A stretch of 57,831 bases of DNA, taken from assembly GCA_016466735.1 (NCBI GenBank), contig JAAOED010000019.1, positions 1-57,831 on the forward strand, in the 5' to 3' direction. Under the pieces are notes generated by a model, which was not told where the DNA came from, searched no databases, and saw only the letters and a program-made list of their open reading frames with translations. The number at the start of each line of letters is the position of its first letter. Positions within the stretch are counted from its first letter, which is position 1. The stretch is from Weissella confusa (GTDB taxonomy: Bacteria > Bacillota > Bacilli > Lactobacillales > Lactobacillaceae). Position numbers and translations under genes: made by a program. This document shows positions 24,114 to 32,703 of the stretch, in pieces.

Positions 24114-24341
24114 ATGGGACTTTTCGGAAACAAAGATTTTTCATTGCCAATGACAGTCGGCGATATTCCAGCCGGGTTTGAAGCAATTCAAATCGTCACA
24201 TCAATCGCCATGTCACCCACTGGCGCATTAGCTGATTTGGCCAAGGAAGCTGACAAGCTTGGCGCTGATGAAGTATTGAACGTTCGCTTGATGGGCGATG
24301 AAAATTACACCGCTTACGGCGATGCAGTTAAGAAAAATTAG
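24114..24341 (+). CDS. Short YbjQ/DUF74-like protein
   Basis: The 75-residue product contains FEAIQIVTSIAMSP, LADLAKEADKLGADEVLNVRLM and AYGDAV, the order of the C-terminal half of the YbjQ (DUF74) fold. Full-length members are about 105 residues, so this is a compact version. Function is unknown. GGTGG precedes the ATG, and a good terminator follows. Confidence 0.6.
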   Translation: MGLFGNKDFSLPMTVGDIPAGFEAIQIVTSIAMSPTGALADLAKEADKLGADEVLNVRLMGDENYTAYGDAVKKN

Positions 24342-24349
24342 TGATTTGT

Positions 24350-24376
24350 ACACCTCAATCTTGGGGTGTATTTTTT
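24350..24376 (+). terminator. Terminator of the YbjQ-like gene
   Basis: ACACC-TCAATCTTG-GGGTGT followed by seven T on the plus strand. Confidence 0.85.
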
Positions 24377-24379
24377 TAT

Positions 24380-24724
24380 TTACACGTACATACGATTGTC
24401 ACGTGCGCGCCAGTTACCATTGGCAGCACTCACCCCGATTTTCTTAGCCAAACCAGCCCAGAAACGGATGTCTGATAATGACGCAGCCCCTAATATGCTG
24501 GCCTCCGCATCATAAAAATCACTCATATCCAGACCATGATCACGAATAATCGGCAACACGAAATCACGTTGCATTGTCTTAAACGCCAACACTGGAATCA
24601 GCCCGCTTGCAACTTTGGCATCAAATTCATTAAACGCGTCATATCTAATATCTTCGATTTCCCCTTCTAACATAGATGACAATCGTCCGTGCCAAATACG
24701 ATATTCAGTCTGCTTATCTGCCAT
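24380..24724 (-). CDS. Hypothetical protein
   Basis: The 114-residue, mostly helical protein begins MADKQTEYRIWHGRLSSML and ends with NGNWRARDNRMYV. No motif is recognised. GAGG lies nine bases before the ATG at 24724. It converges with the YbjQ-like gene on the plus strand. Confidence 0.62.
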   Translation of the reverse strand: MADKQTEYRIWHGRLSSMLEGEIEDIRYDAFNEFDAKVASGLIPVLAFKTMQRDFVLPIIRDHGLDMSDFYDAEASILGAASLSDIRFWAGLAKKIGVSAANGNWRARDNRMYV

Positions 24725-24794
24725 ATGCATCCACCTCTTTATGATTAAGTTAAAATTAATATAGCACGGTTAGACTTAACTTTCAAATAACAAA

Positions 24795-24824
24795 AATGCG
24801 ATAGCTTATTCAGCTACCGCATTA
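24795..24824 (-). terminator. Terminator of hicAB
   Basis: Arms AATGCGGTAGCT and AGCTATCGCATT (one mismatch) followed by TTTTGTT on the minus strand. Confidence 0.82.
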
Positions 24825-24849
24825 TATTACTTATCAAAGTTGCTAAACA

Positions 24850-25254
24850 CTACCCGAAGACAATTTCTTCAAGCGCCTCTGTCGCTACTTTAGAAACGTT
24901 AATGTTGTTCTTTTTCGCAATGTTATTTAAATACTCTGGAATCGAAATGTTTCGTCGCACGGTCTTAGAAACATGCCGTCGATATTCTGCTAAATCATAA
25001 GCCACAATCATAACTTGCACATTTTCAGGTGATTCCCATTCTTCCAACGTGACGTCCAACGGCGTAGATGGATCAGGGTAACTCGTTTCTTCTTCCAAAG
25101 CCAACCCTACCGCTTCTTGCGCCATCGCAATTGCGTCTTGGTAATCCGCCCCCATAGTAGCTACCCCAACATCAGGGACTCGAACCGTAATTTGACCATC
25201 ATCTTCTGTTAAAAAAACAGTTGGATAAAACAATAATGTGTTCTTTGTCGCCAT
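24850..25254 (-). CDS. hicB: HicB antitoxin
   Basis: The 134-residue protein has the HicB RNase-H-like fold (LLFYPTVFLTEDDGQITVRVPDVG, then GADYQDAIAMAQEAVGLAL) and a C-terminal DNA-binding tail (NISIPEYLNNIAKKNNINVS). It binds and inactivates HicA and should repress the operon. It lies 13 bp after hicA. Confidence 0.94.
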   Translation of the reverse strand: MATKNTLLFYPTVFLTEDDGQITVRVPDVGVATMGADYQDAIAMAQEAVGLALEEETSYPDPSTPLDVTLEEWESPENVQVMIVAYDLAEYRRHVSKTVRRNISIPEYLNNIAKKNNINVSKVATEALEEIVFG

Positions 25255-25267
25255 CCTAATCTCCTTA

Positions 25268-25462
25268 TTAATCTAAGCCAGCTTGCCTCAAAATTGCTCG
25301 CTCAAGTCCTGTTCCTAATTCTTTTCCCCCAGTATGATAAGGCACCACCACGCTCTTTCCCGTTCGATAGTTCTTAAATTGCTTGTGACTACCATTCTGA
25401 CGTACTTCAACAAATCCATTTTGCTGTAAATACTTAATCATCACGCGTACTGATTTAGGCAT
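25268..25462 (-). CDS. hicA: HicA toxin (mRNA interferase)
   Basis: The product has 64 residues from the ATG at 25462 with GGGAGG directly upstream. The catalytic His lies in RQNGSHKQF and the C-terminal strand is VVVPYHTGGKEL. HicA cleaves mRNA independently of the ribosome. The open frame extends 48 codons upstream, but that stretch contains the promoter and operator and is not coding. First gene of the hicAB operon. Confidence 0.94.
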   Translation of the reverse strand: MPKSVRVMIKYLQQNGFVEVRQNGSHKQFKNYRTGKSVVVPYHTGGKELGTGLERAILRQAGLD

Positions 25463-25479
25463 GTATCCTCCCTTAGGAT

Positions 25480-25499
25480 TATACACAATATTGTGTATA
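25480..25499. promoter_or_regulatory. HicAB operator
   Basis: TATACACAATATTGTGTATA is a 20-bp perfect palindrome overlapping the -10 (TATAAT) of the hicA promoter, 18 bp from the start codon, suiting repression by HicB. Confidence 0.8.
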
Positions 25500-25691
25500 A
25501 AATACAGTATTGTCTTTTTGCTACTTTTCCAGACTACCCGTATTAGTTGCGATAGGACAGTGGAAACTTTTTCAGTTTTGCGTATGTTTTTAAAAGTCTC
25601 TTTCAATGAATATTCTGATTTCCAACATTCATAAAATCGTCACGGAAATTTGGTATCCTGGTTACAAACGAAGAAACACGGGGAATTTCTA

Positions 25692-26240
25692 ATGCTTACT
25701 GAACACCAATTGATTGCTGAGCTTGCTCAAATTGCTGAAGCTAGTGAAAAGGTTGGCCAACGCACGCGCAACATTTACTTGGGCGCTGGTTGGTTCAACG
25801 AAGAACAACAAAACATCTTGATGCAAGGTTACCAAGCATTGAAGGCTAACCCTACAATTAACGATATCTACGTGCCATTGTTGAACCAATACGGTGGTCA
25901 AGCTATCGAAGCTGATGGTGATTTCGAGCCGGACTTCGAATGGGGAACGATGACGTACAAGGCTGACATCACGGCAATGAACAACGCTGATTTGATTGTT
26001 GCCTTCATCGACGCTGCCGACCCTGATTCAGGTACGGCCTTCGAAATCGGCTACATGACGGCTTCAAACAAGCCTGCTATCTTGGTAACAGTTGGTGATC
26101 GCAACGAACACCCAGTTAACTTGATGTTGTCATACGGTGCCGTTTCAAACGTTGATTTGGAAACTGAAGGCTTTGAAGCTTTGGAAAAGTTTGACTTCAC
26201 GAACATCGCGATGAAGAAGTGGGTTGGATCAATCTTGTAA
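25692..26240 (+). CDS. Nucleoside 2-deoxyribosyltransferase
   Basis: The 182-residue enzyme transfers deoxyribose between bases. Family features are YLGAGWFNEEQQ near the N-terminus and the nucleophile Glu in PDSGTAFEIGY. This enzyme is characteristic of lactobacilli, which rely on nucleoside salvage. GGGGAA lies before the ATG at 25692; the frame continues 14 codons upstream without a ribosome site. Plus-strand single gene. Confidence 0.95.
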   Translation: MLTEHQLIAELAQIAEASEKVGQRTRNIYLGAGWFNEEQQNILMQGYQALKANPTINDIYVPLLNQYGGQAIEADGDFEPDFEWGTMTYKADITAMNNADLIVAFIDAADPDSGTAFEIGYMTASNKPAILVTVGDRNEHPVNLMLSYGAVSNVDLETEGFEALEKFDFTNIAMKKWVGSIL

Positions 26241-26249
26241 GAACACGAA

Positions 26250-26278
26250 AACCAGAGGACCGCAATCCTCTGGTTTTT
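26250..26278. terminator. Bidirectional terminator
   Basis: AAACCAGAGGA and TCCTCTGGTTT form an 11-bp hairpin with T runs on both sides, serving the convergent deoxyribosyltransferase and HIRAN genes. Confidence 0.88.
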
Positions 26279-27014
26279 ACTTTGCCAACGCAATTGAGAC
26301 CCAAACTTTTTCGTCATCAATATTTGGCTTCACTTCTGCTTGTAATTTAACGCCACCGTCCATCAAGCGTGCCAAAATTTTGTTGTTATTCTTAGGCAAG
26401 TACCCTAGCTTTGTACCTTTATACAAAACCAAAATGGCATTTTCATCGTACACATTCGTTGGCTCACGAACCAAATCAACTTGGGGCGCCGCATCATCCA
26501 CAATGCCATCTACAACGAGGGCATCGTAAATTGTCCGCTCTTTGTAGTTTAGATATGCATAGCCAACAACCGGTAGCGTACGCAAATGAACTGTGTCTTC
26601 ATAGATAACATCAATTGGCTTGTAGACAACATTCCCTAGCTCAATGCCAAATCCTGCCAACCACAGTTCCAACCACTTTTTAAAGTGGGCATACCCTTCC
26701 TGTTTTTCACCGCCACGCATATTTTGACTCTTGTCACCATCGTGAATCATCACGCGCCACCAAACATCGGCGTCGAATGCCCACGGCACTGATTGCCACT
26801 CAGCAACATTAGCCGGCAAATACACGTAGTTAATAAAATCTAGATACTGTTCTTCGGTCAAAACAACCGTACGCTCACTATACGGCCCGACAAAGCGTAG
26901 TAGCCCCTCACCAAGCACCGTTCTGAACAAACTAATTGTCGTTTCATCCCCATACTCACTGAACGTAATATCAATACCCTGAATCATCGAATCAATTTCT
27001 GTCTCAAGTCTCAT
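26277..27014 (-). CDS. HIRAN domain protein
   Basis: The 245-residue protein has an uncharacterised N-terminal 150 residues (aromatic-rich, including AFDADVWWRVMIHDGD) and a C-terminal HIRAN domain: VDLVREPTNVYDENAILVLYKG-like core, then KLGYLPKNNNKILARLMDGG. HIRAN domains bind single-stranded DNA ends in helicase/nuclease proteins; as a stand-alone form it may mark DNA repair or defence. It has its own promoter region and no operon partner. Confidence 0.8.
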   Translation of the reverse strand: MRLETEIDSMIQGIDITFSEYGDETTISLFRTVLGEGLLRFVGPYSERTVVLTEEQYLDFINYVYLPANVAEWQSVPWAFDADVWWRVMIHDGDKSQNMRGGEKQEGYAHFKKWLELWLAGFGIELGNVVYKPIDVIYEDTVHLRTLPVVGYAYLNYKERTIYDALVVDGIVDDAAPQVDLVREPTNVYDENAILVLYKGTKLGYLPKNNNKILARLMDGGVKLQAEVKPNIDDEKVWVSIALAK

Positions 27015-27094
27015 CTAAACACCCCCAAATACTACTATTTTCGCAATCATACCATGGAATGGCCCTTTGCTGTAGTGCTTTGCTTACACAGAAA

Positions 27095-27133
27095 AAGGCG
27101 GCTACCTTGCGCGTTTAGGTAGCCGCCTTTTAG
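27095..27133. terminator. Strong bidirectional terminator after the ABC permease
   Basis: AAGGCGGCTACC and GGTAGCCGCCTT form a 12-bp GC-rich hairpin with T residues on both sides. Confidence 0.9.
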
Positions 27134-27242
27134 GTGTCGTAGATGTCTCAATAAAATGTTTTTATTGTCATTTACTCCACAGCATTTTGAATACTTATAT
27201 TATACCTTATCCACCGTCAAAATAACATGAACATTTTTAGAA

Positions 27243-29030
27243 CTAGGCCTTAATCAAGCGACGATAAATCACAACCGTCAAGAAATAATACGCTAAGTAC
27301 AAGGCCAAAATGCCAATTAATGATGGCACGAAGCCAACGTATGGATTACTCAAAATCGCCTTGAACATATTCAATCCAAATACAACGTCAAGCAGTCCAA
27401 TGATTAATGGAATAAAGAACAAGGTTCCCAAGTCCTTCGCAACCGTCATTGTCACTTGACGTTCGCTCGTTCCAATCATCGTTAGAATACGGTAACGACG
27501 CTTATCATCAGCAACACCAGACAACACCTTGAACATCAAAGTTGATGCCAACATTGCTAAGAAACCAATTCCCAAGAAAATTCCCATAAACTCAAAGCCG
27601 CCAAAGTAACTCTTTGCCAATGCGTAGAAACCGTATGATCCTGACAACTTTTGTACCGTTGAACCCAACGCCTTCGCTTCACGTTCAGCGTTCTTGACCA
27701 ACACCGTTTCATTCTCGTGCAAGTCAGCGACCTTAACCAGTTCAGCCGACTTAACCGTTCCCTTCTCTGCTAACTCAGCCGCATTCGCAAGTACCACAGC
27801 CTTTGAATCGAATTGCACACCATTGATTTGGTTTGCCAAGCCAATCAAGGTATCCGTCGTTGTGTCAGGGTTTTGAATCATCGCATCCCCAGACATCCAC
27901 TTAACCTTTGGTGTGCTGTTCGGTACATTGTCATAAATCATCGTTGGGATGTGGTGCGCATTAATCTCATCCCCATCAAAATAGACAACCTTGTCAGCGC
28001 CCTTAACGTAGTGATAAGTTGCTTGCCACTTGACGTTCTTCAAATCCTTCACATCAGCGTTCGTTGTATAAGCTGCCGTGTAAGGCTGGCTAGATTGTGC
28101 TTGCTCTGGCAATGCACGATAGAAGCCTTGACCAACTGACATTGCCCCAAGTGCCAAACCGAAGATAACTGACAACACAGTCAACAAGCGTTGGTAATCA
28201 GGCAAGCGGAACATCAATTGCCCATTCAAGAATGAGCGCAACCCGCGACTGTTAAAGCGTGAGCCACGCAAGGCGTACGTCAACATCTTCAATGAACGAC
28301 TCACAAAGAAGAACGTTCCCAAGACATTGATAATCAAAATCAAGATAAAGCCTGTGATACCCAAGCTCAACACATTTGGCATCATGGCATAACCGCCAAT
28401 CAACAAGGCCAAACCAATTAAACCGAATAGCGGATCCAAAATTTTGCGACGCTTTGGTTGCTTAACCTGCTTGTCAGCCGTCAACAACGTCAACGTATCT
28501 TGGCGACTCAAACGGGCACTGTTGTAAAGGCCGTTCAAGAAGAACAAAGCCACAAAGAATGCTAACGTCACCAAGATGGCGTGGAATGAGAAGCCTGTCC
28601 AGTGAGCAAGTTGCAAGCCCAACAAATCCATCAAGAATTGACCGCTGAATGATGTCAAACCGATTCCAGCCACAATTCCAATTACCGTTGAAATAAATCC
28701 TAATGCCAGTGTTTCTTGCATCAACATCATGCCAATTTGCTTACGCTTTGCCCCAAGCATTGACATCAACCCGTATTCAGCCTGACGTAGACGAAGCAAG
28801 AAGCCATTCGCAAAATTCAAATAGACAAACGTAATCAGTCCGAGTAAAAATTCACCAATCGTAAACACAAGGACGATAATGCCGGTTGTTGAGTTAGCTA
28901 GCAAAAATTCCTTGTTCAACGCAATCGCACTAAACATGTAGAAGATGGCTGCTGACACCATTAGGCCGACAAATAGTACGAGATAGTCACGCCACTTTGA
29001 GCGGAGTGACTTCATTGCAATAGAAAACAT
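27243..29030 (-). CDS. ABC transporter permease, BceB/FtsX type
   Basis: The 595-residue protein has about ten transmembrane helices, with two FtsX domains and a large extracellular domain (about 305-470) between the seventh and eighth helix. This layout is that of BceB-type permeases, which remove peptide antibiotics from lipid II-cycle intermediates. It follows its ATPase by 14 bp. No BceRS two-component genes lie nearby, so it is either under another control or part of a different stress response. GGGGGCGG precedes the ATG. Confidence 0.92.
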   Translation of the reverse strand: MFSIAMKSLRSKWRDYLVLFVGLMVSAAIFYMFSAIALNKEFLLANSTTGIIVLVFTIGEFLLGLITFVYLNFANGFLLRLRQAEYGLMSMLGAKRKQIGMMLMQETLALGFISTVIGIVAGIGLTSFSGQFLMDLLGLQLAHWTGFSFHAILVTLAFFVALFFLNGLYNSARLSRQDTLTLLTADKQVKQPKRRKILDPLFGLIGLALLIGGYAMMPNVLSLGITGFILILIINVLGTFFFVSRSLKMLTYALRGSRFNSRGLRSFLNGQLMFRLPDYQRLLTVLSVIFGLALGAMSVGQGFYRALPEQAQSSQPYTAAYTTNADVKDLKNVKWQATYHYVKGADKVVYFDGDEINAHHIPTMIYDNVPNSTPKVKWMSGDAMIQNPDTTTDTLIGLANQINGVQFDSKAVVLANAAELAEKGTVKSAELVKVADLHENETVLVKNAEREAKALGSTVQKLSGSYGFYALAKSYFGGFEFMGIFLGIGFLAMLASTLMFKVLSGVADDKRRYRILTMIGTSERQVTMTVAKDLGTLFFIPLIIGLLDVVFGLNMFKAILSNPYVGFVPSLIGILALYLAYYFLTVVIYRRLIKA

Positions 29031-29044
29031 GGTTGTCCGCCCCC

Positions 29045-29797
29045 TTATTCAAAGTTACCTAGTTCAGACAACACGTAGTTGTAGAAGTCTTCGCGTGAAC
29101 GATCATCGCGCGTCAACGTCTTGGTGATTTGTCCATCAGTCAAGAATAGAATGCGTGATGCGAATGATGCTGAGAACGGATCGTGCGTTACCATCACGAT
29201 TGAAATATCACGTTCGTCATTAATCTTTGTTAGGTAGTTCATCATTTCGCGGGCATTTTCAGAATCAAGTGCGCCAGTTGGCTCGTCTCCAAAAATCAAG
29301 GCTGGCTCGTGAACCAAGGCACGGGCCGCCCCAACACGTTGTTGTTGTCCACCTGACAACTCAGCTGGGTACTTATTCAAGTACTCGCTGATGTGAAGCA
29401 AATCGGCCACCTTTTGGACCGCTGCCTTGATTTGGGCAGGCTTCGTCTTTTGCAAAGTTAGTGGTAACGCAATGTTTTCGCTGACCGTCAAACTTTCAAT
29501 CAAGTTATAGCTTTGGAAAATGAATCCCATATCGCGCCCACGGAAGTTTGCGATTTCATCATCTGTCATGTGCAAAATATCTTTGTTGTTAATCATGACT
29601 TCACCAGTGGTTGGCTTCATCAAAGTAGAAAGCACGTTTAGCAACGTTGACTTTCCTGATCCTGAAGGTCCCATGATAGCCACGAATTCCCCCTGTGGCA
29701 CCGTAAGTGACAAATCCTTAAGGACGTGCTGATCGACACCAGCCGCACTGGTATAAGTCTTGTTCAACTTGTTTGCAATTAATACCGGTTCTGTCAT
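29045..29797 (-). CDS. ABC transporter ATP-binding protein, BceA type
   Basis: The 250-residue ATPase has Walker A GPSGSGKST, Q-loop FIFQSYNLI, signature LSGGQQQRVG, Walker B LIFGDEPTGALD and H-loop VMVTHD. The MacB/BceA branch is indicated by the TGALD and FRGRDMGFIFQ segments. It powers the adjacent permease. GGGAG stands eight bases before the ATG at 29797; seven more upstream codons are open but lack a site. Confidence 0.95.
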   Translation of the reverse strand: MTEPVLIANKLNKTYTSAAGVDQHVLKDLSLTVPQGEFVAIMGPSGSGKSTLLNVLSTLMKPTTGEVMINNKDILHMTDDEIANFRGRDMGFIFQSYNLIESLTVSENIALPLTLQKTKPAQIKAAVQKVADLLHISEYLNKYPAELSGGQQQRVGAARALVHEPALIFGDEPTGALDSENAREMMNYLTKINDERDISIVMVTHDPFSASFASRILFLTDGQITKTLTRDDRSREDFYNYVLSELGNFE

Positions 29798-29841
29798 GTT
29801 ATTAGCTCCCAATCTCATGTTTCATTCATGTTACAAACAAT

Positions 29842-29870
29842 ACTATACAACGTACAATATAAGATGTCAA
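29842..29870 (-). promoter_or_regulatory. Promoter of the BceAB-like operon
   Basis: TTGACA and TATAGT are 17 bp apart on the minus strand; another TTGACA lies 14 bases upstream. Confidence 0.78.
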
Positions 29871-29907
29871 AACAATATGTCAATTTCGATAAATTTCTCC
29901 AGTAAAA

Positions 29908-29930
29908 AAGACGTCGATCACTCGACGTCT
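29908..29930 (-). terminator. Terminator of the aminotransferase operon
   Basis: AGACGTCGA-GTGA-TCGACGTCT hairpin followed by TTTTTT on the minus strand. Confidence 0.9.
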
Positions 29931-29939
29931 CCTTGGTTT

Positions 29940-30971
29940 TTAGACTTCTGGCAACTTCAATTCTTCTGCCTTAATCAATTGCGTCTTTTGGATAAAGATC
30001 AACTTCATCAAGAAGGCAGCCGCTAGTGGTACTACAACAAAGGCAACTAACACGCGAACTGCCAAGGCACTACCAGTTGACTCTGTCATCGCTGTCAAAG
30101 GTCCGATGAAGCCAGCCATACCGAAGCCAGCTGAGAAGGCTGTTCCTTCAACCATCATCAATGAGGCCACCCCACCTGAGATTGCCGAGGCAATTACAAC
30201 TGGCAAGAAAAGCTTTGGTCGTGACAACAAGTTGGCCATTTGAATCTTAGGGGATCCCATAAAGTGCGCGATTGTCGCACCCCATGAGTTAACTGAGGCA
30301 CCCATGACCGCCAACGTCAAACCAGCTGCTACGATACCAGCGTTGGCAGCGCCTGAACCGATACCAACCAAGCCGATGGCCGTTGCGATACCAACTGAAG
30401 ACATTGGTGACACAATCAACAAGGCAAAGATGACCCCGAGCAAGATACCCATCACCAATGGCGCAGCGGCTGTCGCTGAGGCAACAACTTGACCAACGGC
30501 TGCTTGGACTGCAACCATGCCTGGCAACGTCATCAATCCAATCCCACCAGCAACAACCAAGACAATCAACGGCTCAAACACAACTCGCAATTGGCCAAGG
30601 ACCTTGGTTGAACCCATCGCAACCAAACCAGCCACCGCCGTTGTTAGCATCACGTTCAAGATAACACCTGAACCAGCCAAAGTGAAGGCACCGTCCTTAA
30701 ACGTCGTGACCCCTGATCCAGCCAACGTAGCCAAGGCCATTGATGCCGTCTCCATCATCCCCAACTTCAACATCGTTCCTACAGCAAACGCCGCAATTAA
30801 CGGCAATGCACTTTGCGCCAACGTGACCATCATCGCCAATGATGTGACTACCCCATTTTGTGGCAAGGCACCCAACAATTGGTTCACCAACGCAGCTGGT
30901 ACCAAGGCAACCATAATTGCCAACGCATTACCGTTCAAAACGGCAAGCATGTATTGTTTCACATTATTCAT
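29940..30971 (-). CDS. PfoR-like membrane protein (PTS_EIIC_2 family)
   Basis: This is a roughly 343-residue, very hydrophobic protein with about ten helices and Gly/Ala-rich segments (FMGSPKIQMANLLSRPK loop; GMAGFIGPLTAMTESTG). The pattern fits the PTS_EIIC_2 family that includes the Clostridium regulator PfoR. No IIA or IIB partner is present. It starts a few bases after the aminotransferase gene and shares its aromatic leader, which argues for a role in amino or oxoacid movement rather than sugar uptake. Two earlier ATGs (30983, 30977) are possible starts. Confidence 0.82.
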   Translation of the reverse strand: MNNVKQYMLAVLNGNALAIMVALVPAALVNQLLGALPQNGVVTSLAMMVTLAQSALPLIAAFAVGTMLKLGMMETASMALATLAGSGVTTFKDGAFTLAGSGVILNVMLTTAVAGLVAMGSTKVLGQLRVVFEPLIVLVVAGGIGLMTLPGMVAVQAAVGQVVASATAAAPLVMGILLGVIFALLIVSPMSSVGIATAIGLVGIGSGAANAGIVAAGLTLAVMGASVNSWGATIAHFMGSPKIQMANLLSRPKLFLPVVIASAISGGVASLMMVEGTAFSAGFGMAGFIGPLTAMTESTGSALAVRVLVAFVVVPLAAAFLMKLIFIQKTQLIKAEELKLPEV

Positions 30972-30985
30972 AAGCATCCCCATCC

Positions 30986-32188
30986 TTATTCACTGACTTC
31001 TTGCACTTGTTGCATGTAATTCTGAATACGCGTCATCGCTTCTTGCAACTGCGCATCGCTCGTTGCATAGCTCAAACGAATGTAGCCTTCCCCACCAGGT
31101 CCAAAGACAGAACCGGGAATCACCGCTACAGCTGCGTTTTCAGCCAAAGCCACCGCAAATTCACGGTCGTTTGTGTTATGCGTTGTTGGAATACCGGCGT
31201 AGACATAGAAGGCCCCATCTGGAACCGCCACATTAAAACCGGCACGACGCATTTCGGCAACCACGTAATCACGACGCTTGCGATAAACTGACTTCATTAC
31301 CAACGTTGCGCGACGTCCAGATTCTGTACCAAGCGCCACCGTTGCTGCAGCCATGGCTGGGTTAGATGGTGTCGTCACCGTCATTTGGTGCACCATACCT
31401 ACCGTACGCATCAACTCAGCTGGTCCAGCAATAAAGCCGATACGGTAACCAGTCATTGCGTGTGACTTTGATACCCCATTCAAGACCAACGTTTGTTCTG
31501 GCAAGTACGTGGCGATTGAGCGGTGCTCACTGTCATAAGCCAACTCTGAATAAATTTCATCAGCAATCACAATAATATCGGTGTCAGCCAAAACGGCAGC
31601 CAACTCAAGCAATTGCTTAGATGAGTAGGCCACCCCAGTTGGATTACCAGGGTAGTTTAGGATAATCGCCTTAATCGCATCACCGTGCTCGGCAATCGCA
31701 GCTGACAACATCTCTGGTGTCAAAACGAAGTCCGTGGCACTTGTATCCAAGTGGACCGGCTCACCACCGTTCATCAATGTGATGGGGTCATACAATGGGA
31801 ACGTTGGCGTTGGAATCAAAACCTTATCACCCGGGTTTAAGACGGCCGTCAATGAAGCATAGATGGCTTCCGTTGCCCCAACCGTCACGGCAATTTCTGT
31901 CATCGCATCGTATTGCAAGTCATATCGATCTGACAAGAAATGCGCTGCTGCTTGGCGTACGGCCACTGTCCCATTACCTGGTGCGTAGTGTGAATCATTG
32001 TTGGCGATACTATCAATCGCTGCTTGCTTCACAACTTCAGGTGTATCAAAATCAGGCTCCCTCAACGTCAACTTGATGATGTCAGGAATTTGACTAACTT
32101 GCATATCAAATGCACGAATTTCATTTGGTTGAATCTTCTTCAAATCTTGATTCAAGCGATTAGCTAGTGTTGCTTTCATGTTTGGCAT
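30986..32188 (-). CDS. Class I aminotransferase (PatA/AraT type)
   Basis: The 400-residue PLP enzyme has the N-terminal DIIKLTLREPDFDTP, the substrate-orienting YPGNPTG, IIVIADEIYSEL and the PLP lysine in NGVSKSHAMTGYRIGF, plus a C-terminal arginine in YIRLSYA. Subgroup I-gamma members include aromatic aminotransferase AraT and N-acetyl-diaminopimelate aminotransferase PatA. The Tyr/Phe/Trp leader peptide upstream favours aromatic amino acids, which I infer rather than see. AAGGAG precedes the ATG by six bases. Its operon continues with the PfoR-like gene. Confidence 0.93.
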   Translation of the reverse strand: MPNMKATLANRLNQDLKKIQPNEIRAFDMQVSQIPDIIKLTLREPDFDTPEVVKQAAIDSIANNDSHYAPGNGTVAVRQAAAHFLSDRYDLQYDAMTEIAVTVGATEAIYASLTAVLNPGDKVLIPTPTFPLYDPITLMNGGEPVHLDTSATDFVLTPEMLSAAIAEHGDAIKAIILNYPGNPTGVAYSSKQLLELAAVLADTDIIVIADEIYSELAYDSEHRSIATYLPEQTLVLNGVSKSHAMTGYRIGFIAGPAELMRTVGMVHQMTVTTPSNPAMAAATVALGTESGRRATLVMKSVYRKRRDYVVAEMRRAGFNVAVPDGAFYVYAGIPTTHNTNDREFAVALAENAAVAVIPGSVFGPGGEGYIRLSYATSDAQLQEAMTRIQNYMQQVQEVSE

Positions 32189-32210
32189 ACCGAACTCCTT
32201 AAAATAAAAA

Positions 32211-32241
32211 ACTGGGCGATTTCATTTCGAAACCACCCAGT
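32211..32241 (-). terminator. Attenuator terminator before the aminotransferase gene
   Basis: ACTGGG-TGGTTTCG and CGAAATCG-CCCAGT class hairpin (minus strand ACTGGGTGGTTTCG...AAATCGCCCAGT) followed by TTTTTTATTTT. It lies 22 bp before the start codon, after the leader ORF and its alternative stems. Confidence 0.87.
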
Positions 32242-32305
32242 AACCTCATAACCTATTGTTGTCCTAACAATTCAGGTTGTGTATTTGGTCCTAGGAAGTT
32301 TACCG

Positions 32306-32369
32306 CTATCCGAGAACCATGCAAAAATGCTTTTGGTTTGATTCGGATAGCTATCCAAAAAACCAAAAG
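32306..32369 (-). promoter_or_regulatory. Mutually exclusive stems of the aromatic leader
   Basis: The Phe-Trp-Phe codons (CUUUUGGUUU, 32360-32369) are perfectly complementary over 10 bp to AAACCAAAAG (32330-32339). That second segment alternatively lies within a long hairpin: CUAUCCGA (32343-32350) with UCGGAUAG (32306-32313) and AACCA with UGGUU. A further hairpin (32250-32278) precedes the terminator. Confidence 0.72.
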
Positions 32370-32410
32370 TAATATGAGTTTGCAATTGTTGTCTTTGCAC
32401 TAATCATCAT
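32351..32410 (-). CDS. Aromatic leader peptide of the aminotransferase operon
   Basis: A 19-codon ORF encodes MMISAKTTIANSYYFWFFG. Six of its last seven residues are aromatic (Tyr, Tyr, Phe, Trp, Phe, Phe), and the stop codon immediately touches a long hairpin. AAGGGG precedes the first ATG. It lies about 25 bases into the transcript from the promoter at 32.44-32.47 kb and before an intrinsic terminator. The codons themselves form one strand of an alternative stem. This is the arrangement of an attenuation leader peptide, sensing shortage of charged aromatic tRNAs. Confidence 0.82.
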   Translation of the reverse strand: MMISAKTTIANSYYFWFFG

Positions 32411-32441
32411 TTTTGCTTCCCCTTACTTGTTATTGTTTATT

Positions 32442-32469
32442 ATTCTAATGCATTTCTAATCTAAGTCAA
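32442..32469 (-). promoter_or_regulatory. Promoter of the aromatic leader
   Basis: On the minus strand TTGACT and TAGAAT are separated by 16 bp. Confidence 0.72.
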
Positions 32470-32565
32470 TGAATAATTTAATTTAAGATGTGAATGGTGT
32501 GTGAAGAACAGAGATTGTGGTGAGTGTCGTCGCTATCGCGCCTCTTTCCAACTGCACTAAAAAAC

Positions 32566-32590
32566 GCGCCGTATATCTACGGCGCGCTGT
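32566..32590 (-). terminator. Terminator of the DUF1304 gene
   Basis: GCGCCGTA and TACGGCGC form a perfect hairpin followed by TTTTTTAG on the minus strand. An adjacent palindrome TGTACAA-CTGG-TTGTACA (32589-32606) has no evident role. Confidence 0.8.
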
Positions 32591-32703
32591 ACAACTGGTT
32601 GTACAAGATAGTCATTAGCGTAACTACCACGGGGAATAACTATAGTATATAGACACCCTTTTTATTTTGCTAATAATATGTCTCGAAACCAGGATTTAAT
32701 TTT

